The notes beneath the pieces are model-generated. The model did not search any database. It had not been told where the DNA came from and saw only the letters and a list, made by a program, of their open reading frames with translations. A stretch of 64,000 bases of DNA, taken from Streptomyces aureus. GTDB taxonomy: Bacteria; Actinomycetota; Actinomycetes; Streptomycetales; Streptomycetaceae. How positions within the stretch are numbered: position 1 is the first letter of the stretch; each line of letters begins with the position of its first letter. Position numbers and translations under genes: made by a program. Location: positions 233,473-297,472 of the forward strand of contig NZ_KL647040.1 in NCBI RefSeq assembly GCF_000725495.1, written 5' to 3'. Shown here one piece after another: positions 51,267 through 64,000 of this stretch.

Positions 51267-52646
51267 TCAGGAAGCCAGGGCGGGCAGGTCCAGCACCAGA
51301 TCGGTGGCGGCGGCCGCGCCGCCGGCGGCGCGCAGCAGCTTGCCGAAGCGCTGGGCGCGCTCGCTGAACGACGGCTCGTCAAGCACCCGTCGCAGCGCAC
51401 GGAAGATGTCGTCACCGGTGCCGCGGTGCGGATCGACGGTCAGGCTGACGCCGAAGTCCTCGCCGCGCACCGCCTGGTCGTAGCAGTCCACCCACAGGGG
51501 GCGGATGACCATGGGCTTGCCGAAGTAGAGGCCCTCGTGGAAGCCGTTGCCGCCGCCGTGGGTCAGGAACGCCTTCACGTTCGGGTGGGCGAGCACGTCG
51601 AGCTGGGAGGGCACCCAGCTCTCGATGCGCACGTTCTCGGGCAACGGCCCGTCGGGCAGCAGACGCTGCTGCTCGCGGGGCAGCTTCCACAGGATGTGGT
51701 GGTCGTCGCCCAGCCGCCGTGCCACGGTGAGCATGTCACGCACCTGTCCGGAGGTCAGACGGGTGGTGGTGCCCAGGCCGACGAAGATCACCGAGTCGTG
51801 CCGGGCGAGCCATCCGCTGACGTCCTCGTCCTCGGGTGCCTGGGGCAGCGGCGGGATCAGCGCGCCCACCATCCTCATGTTGTCCGGCGCCCGGAAGGGG
51901 TAGTCCAGCTCGCTCAGCGACCCGTTCACGACCAGTTCGGCGCATTCGATCCGGGCCAGGAATCGCCGGGCCTCCGGGGCGATGCCCAGTTGCTGCCGGG
52001 TCCGCCGGTCCCGTCGCAGGACCCGTGCCATGGACGGGCGCAGGAAGATTCCCAGGGTGCGCACACGGAACAGCCGGTTCTCGATCCGCTGCCGCGGCGT
52101 CATGCGCACGGACAGGCCCGAGTGCGGCACGGGGAAGTCGGGGTGGGTGTAGGCCTTGGTGAAAGGGGTGTACGCGGTCACGTAGTTGCTCGGCAGGAAG
52201 GGGGAGACGAGCACGTACGGGATCCCGCGGGTGATCGCGATGTCGACGGCGTACGCGGTGAGGCTCTCGATGACCATCAGCGCGGGCTGGAGTTTCTCGA
52301 CGAGCTCCAGAAGCCGCCGGTACTTGTCGACATGCAGCGCCGGGTCGTAGGTGTGGCGGATCACGGCGGCATGCGCGGCGAACCGCTTCGGTCCGGTCAC
52401 CTTGGCGTAGACGTCCTCGTCCCACGTCAGGGCCGACAGCTCCGGCACCACGTCGCCGAGTGAGGCGAAACGCACCGCCGACACGTCGGCCAGCGCCTCG
52501 ACGTCGCCACGGCGTTCCTCGTCGGTGGCGAACCACAGGTCCTCGACGCCGCGCCGCGCGAACTCGCCCGCGATCGTCTGGACCGGGTTGAACAGACCGC
52601 TCTCCGGCAGGCTGACGAACAGGATCGGCCGCGAGCTGGATGACAT
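51267..52646 (-). CDS. pimK: Macrolide glycosyltransferase, mycosaminyl transferase (PimK-like)
   Basis: 459 aa from ATG 52646 (AAGG 8 nt upstream); translation could start further up at 52691 but without support. GT-B fold: the N-terminal half begins SSSRPILFVSLPESG, and the C-terminal donor-binding motif is THGGGNGFHEGLYFGKP preceded by WVPSQLDVLAH. It should transfer mycosamine from GDP-mycosamine to the C15 hydroxyl of the aglycone in the cytoplasm. First gene of the operon GT-aminotransferase-P450-ferredoxin. Divergent from the loading PKS, with two operator-like motifs between. Confidence 0.92.
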   Translation of the reverse strand: MSSSSRPILFVSLPESGLFNPVQTIAGEFARRGVEDLWFATDEERRGDVEALADVSAVRFASLGDVVPELSALTWDEDVYAKVTGPKRFAAHAAVIRHTYDPALHVDKYRRLLELVEKLQPALMVIESLTAYAVDIAITRGIPYVLVSPFLPSNYVTAYTPFTKAYTHPDFPVPHSGLSVRMTPRQRIENRLFRVRTLGIFLRPSMARVLRRDRRTRQQLGIAPEARRFLARIECAELVVNGSLSELDYPFRAPDNMRMVGALIPPLPQAPEDEDVSGWLARHDSVIFVGLGTTTRLTSGQVRDMLTVARRLGDDHHILWKLPREQQRLLPDGPLPENVRIESWVPSQLDVLAHPNVKAFLTHGGGNGFHEGLYFGKPMVIRPLWVDCYDQAVRGEDFGVSLTVDPHRGTGDDIFRALRRVLDEPSFSERAQRFGKLLRAAGGAAAATDLVLDLPALAS

Positions 52647-52725
52647 GCGGGACACCTTTCGGGCGGGCTTATCCACGGACGGGACCGGCATGCGCCCCCG
52701 AGGTCCCGTTTATCCCACCGGCGAC

Positions 52726-52741
52726 GGCCGGAATTCCCTAG
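52726..52741 (-). promoter_or_regulatory. Strong PimM-type operator before the glycosyltransferase
   Basis: Minus strand reads CTAGGGAATTCCGGCC, 80 nt upstream of the glycosyltransferase ATG. It differs at one base from the site at 4281-4296. In pimaricin, PimM controls the pimK promoter. Confidence 0.75.
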
Positions 52742-52785
52742 ACCGGCGGGCAGGGGGGCGCGGGTCCCGCGCCCGTGTCGCATCT

Positions 52786-52801
52786 GTAGGGAAATACGGG
52801 T
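52786..52801 (+). promoter_or_regulatory. Candidate PimM-type operator before the loading PKS
   Basis: GTAGGGAAATACGGGT matches the local consensus in 12 of 16 positions with the GTAGGGAAAT half intact. It lies 66 nt upstream of ATG 52868 and is oriented toward it. Confidence 0.5.
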
Positions 52802-52867
52802 TGGACCGTGCATACGCTCCACCGCTGAGTCCCTGTCGTACCTACCGGTCTGAGGTGGTCCCGCGTC

Positions 52868-61972
<9,105 letters not shown>

Positions 61973-62017
61973 ACCCGCCCGCCCACCCCGTTCGTTGATG
62001 GAAGAAGAGGACCTGCG

Positions 62018-64000
62018 ATGGATGACCACGGCCAGCAGGACAAGGTCGTCGAGTATCTGCGGCGTGTCACGGTCGACCTGCGCACCGCCCGCCAGCGCGT
62101 GGAAGAACTCGAGCTGAGGGGACGCGAGCCGATCGCCGTGGTCGGCATGGCCTGCCGTTACCCGGGCGGTGTGCGCACACCGGAGGACCTGTGGCAACTG
62201 GTCGTGGACGGCACCGACGCGGTCACCGAATTCCCGGCGAACCGCGGCTGGGACCTCGACACCCTCTACGACACCGACCCCGAGCACCTCGGCACGTCCT
62301 ACGCTCGGGCCGGCGGATTCCTCCACGACGCGGGGAACTTCGACGCCGAACTCTTCGGGATGAGCCCGCGCGAGGCCATGGCGACGGACGCGCAGCAGCG
62401 TCTGCTGCTGGAGACGTCGTGGGAGGCGCTGGAGCGCGCGGGCATCGACCCGGTGTCGCTGCGGGGCAGCCGCGCCGGCGTCTACGCGGGGGTGATGTAC
62501 AGCGACTACCGGGAACTGCTGACCGACGACGCCTTCGAGGGCTACCGCACCAACGGCAGCCTGCCCAGCGTCGCCTCGGGACGCGTGGCGTACACCCTGG
62601 GGCTGGAGGGCCCGGCGGTCACGATCGACACGGCGTGCTCGTCATCGCTCGTGGCCCTGCACCTGGCAGCGCAGGCACTGCGCAACGGCGACTGCACACT
62701 GGCGCTGGCCGGCGGCGTGACGGTGATGTCCACACCGAGCACCTTCGTGGAGTTCTCCCGGCAGCGCGCCCTGTCCGCGGACGGCCGCTGCAAAGCCTTC
62801 TCCGACTCCGCCGACGGCACCGGCTGGGCCGAAGGCGTGGGCATGCTCGTACTGGAGCGCCTGTCGGACGCACGACGGCTCGGCCACCCGGTGCTCGCCG
62901 TGGTGCGGGGCTCGGCCGTGAACCAGGACGGCGCGTCGAACGGTCTGACGGCACCGAACGGACCGTCGCAACAGCGGGTCATCAAGCTGGCGCTGGACAG
63001 CGCCGGGCTGCAAGCCTCCGAAGTGGACGTCGTCGAGGCGCACGGCACCGGTACGACGTTGGGTGATCCGATCGAGGCGCAGGCGCTGCTGGCGACGTAC
63101 GGGCAGGACCGCGAGACGCCGTTGTTGCTGGGTTCGGTGAAGTCGAACATCGGGCACACCCAGGCCGCCGCCGGTGTCGCCGGTGTGATCAAGATGGTCA
63201 TGGCCATGCAGCACGGGCTCGTGCCGAAGTCGCTCCACGCCGAAACGCCGTCGTCCCATGTCGACTGGTCGGCCGGTGCGGTGGCACTCGCGGCGGAGGC
63301 GCGGGCGTGGCCGGTGGTGGAGCGGCCGCGGCGGGCGGCGGTGTCGTCGTTCGGGATCTCGGGGACGAACGCGCACACGATCCTGGAGCAGGCCCCGGAT
63401 GCCGAGCCGCGCGCCGAGGCGCCGGTCGACGCGGTCGTGCCGTGGGTGCTGTCCGGGCACACGCCGGGGGCCTTGCGTGCGCAGGCGGAGCAGCTGGCGC
63501 GGGGACTGGACACGGGTGCGCATCCCGCGGACGTCGGCCTCACCCTGGCCACCGGCCGCGCGCACCTCGCGCACCGGGCCGTGTTCGTCGGCCGGGACGC
63601 CTCCGACCTCGCGGCGAAGCTGACGGCCGTTACGGAGGGGGTGGTTGGTGATGGTCGTTTGGGGGTGGTGTTCACGGGTCAGGGTGCGCAGCGGTTGGGG
63701 ATGGGGCGTGGGTTGTATGCCCGGTTCCCGGTGTTCGCGGCAGCCTTTGACGCGGTGATGGCGCAGTTGGGTGAGGACGTCCGGGAGGTGATGTGGGGTG
63801 CGGATCCTGATGTTGTTCGCTCTTGAGGTGGCGTTGTTCCGGTTGGTGGAGTCGTGGGGTGTGCGCCCTGAAGTCGTAGCGGGGCATTCGTTGGGTGAGG
63901 TGGTGGCGGCGCATGTGGCGGGTGTGTTGTCGCTGGGGGATGCGTGCCGGTTGGTGCGTGCGCGTGCTGCCTTGATGGACGGGCTGCCGGCGGGTGGGGC
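62018..64000 (+). CDS. pimS1: PKS (PimS1-like), truncated by the window and frameshifted
   Basis: Begins at ATG 62018 after GAAGAGGA, 45 nt downstream of the loading PKS. Docking helix at residues 8-33 ([20 protein letters not shown]), a complete KS with Cys207, linker and the start of an AT ([14 protein letters not shown]). The reading frame ends at TGA 63824-63826, but the AT continues in the +1 frame from 63813 ([16 protein letters not shown], then GHSLGE) to the window end. Against sibling ATs, 11 residues are missing after MWGADPD, a net loss of 32 nt. Either a sequencing or assembly error in a highly repeated region, or a real frameshift that would kill the line. By position it should carry m2 and the first tetraene modules. 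Confidence 0.85.

Overview
This window is most of a modular type I polyketide gene cluster from a high-GC actinomycete, almost certainly Streptomyces. The evidence is the strong G/C third-position bias, GTG starts, GTGA overlaps, an SRRRML Tat signal, and a multimodular PKS with paired tailoring genes. Gene content and domain order match the pimaricin (natamycin) family of 26-membered tetraene macrolides. No rRNA, tRNA, CRISPR array or insertion sequence was found.

Layout: 1-905, non-coding leader ending in five 9-bp repeats. 906-4029, a Tat-exported cholesterol oxidase (PimE type) overlapping a PAS-LuxR regulator, which converges on a second PAS-LuxR gene across a 21-bp perfect hairpin. 4354-5514, a PimD-type P450. 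5504-9159 (minus), a two-gene heterodimeric ABC exporter. 9329-48629 (plus), three PKS genes of six, one and one modules, the last ending in a thioesterase. 48703-52646 (minus), an operon of glycosyltransferase, aminotransferase, P450 and ferredoxin, for mycosamine attachment and carboxyl formation. 52868-64000 (plus), a PKS with loading module plus one fully reducing module, then the start of a further PKS that runs off the window and carries a frameshift.

How it works together (inference): the chain starts on the 52868 PKS and passes to the PKS at 62018, then to the 9329, 37226 and 42621 proteins. I number modules m1 on the 52868 protein, m2-m5 on the truncated protein (four is assumed by analogy with PimS1), m6-m11 on the giant protein, m12 and m13. 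The visible domains then place the last tetraene bond (m6 DH), the C15 hydroxyl that carries mycosamine (m7), the methyl branch at C12 (m8 methylmalonyl AT), a C9 ketone (m10 dead KR), C4=C5 (m12 DH) and C2=C3 (m13 DH). Tailoring would be the carboxyl at C12 (P450 + ferredoxin), the 4,5-epoxide (PimD-type P450) and mycosamine. The loading module has a KS with Ser in place of Cys and a methylmalonyl-type AT, followed by a DH-ER-KR module. A propionyl starter plus one fully reduced C2 unit gives a C4 (butyl) side chain, where pimaricin has methyl. That predicts a lucensomycin (etruscomycin)-type product. It is a prediction from domain counting, not an identification.

Regulation: several promoter regions carry a shared motif close to CTAGGGAWWTCCGGCC, which resembles the operator published for PimM. 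The cluster therefore looks like a PAS-LuxR regulon. The unusual points are two PAS-LuxR genes side by side, an 18-bp minisatellite in a KS-AT linker, the starter logic, and a 32-nt net deletion with a codon-usage shift at the right-hand end.
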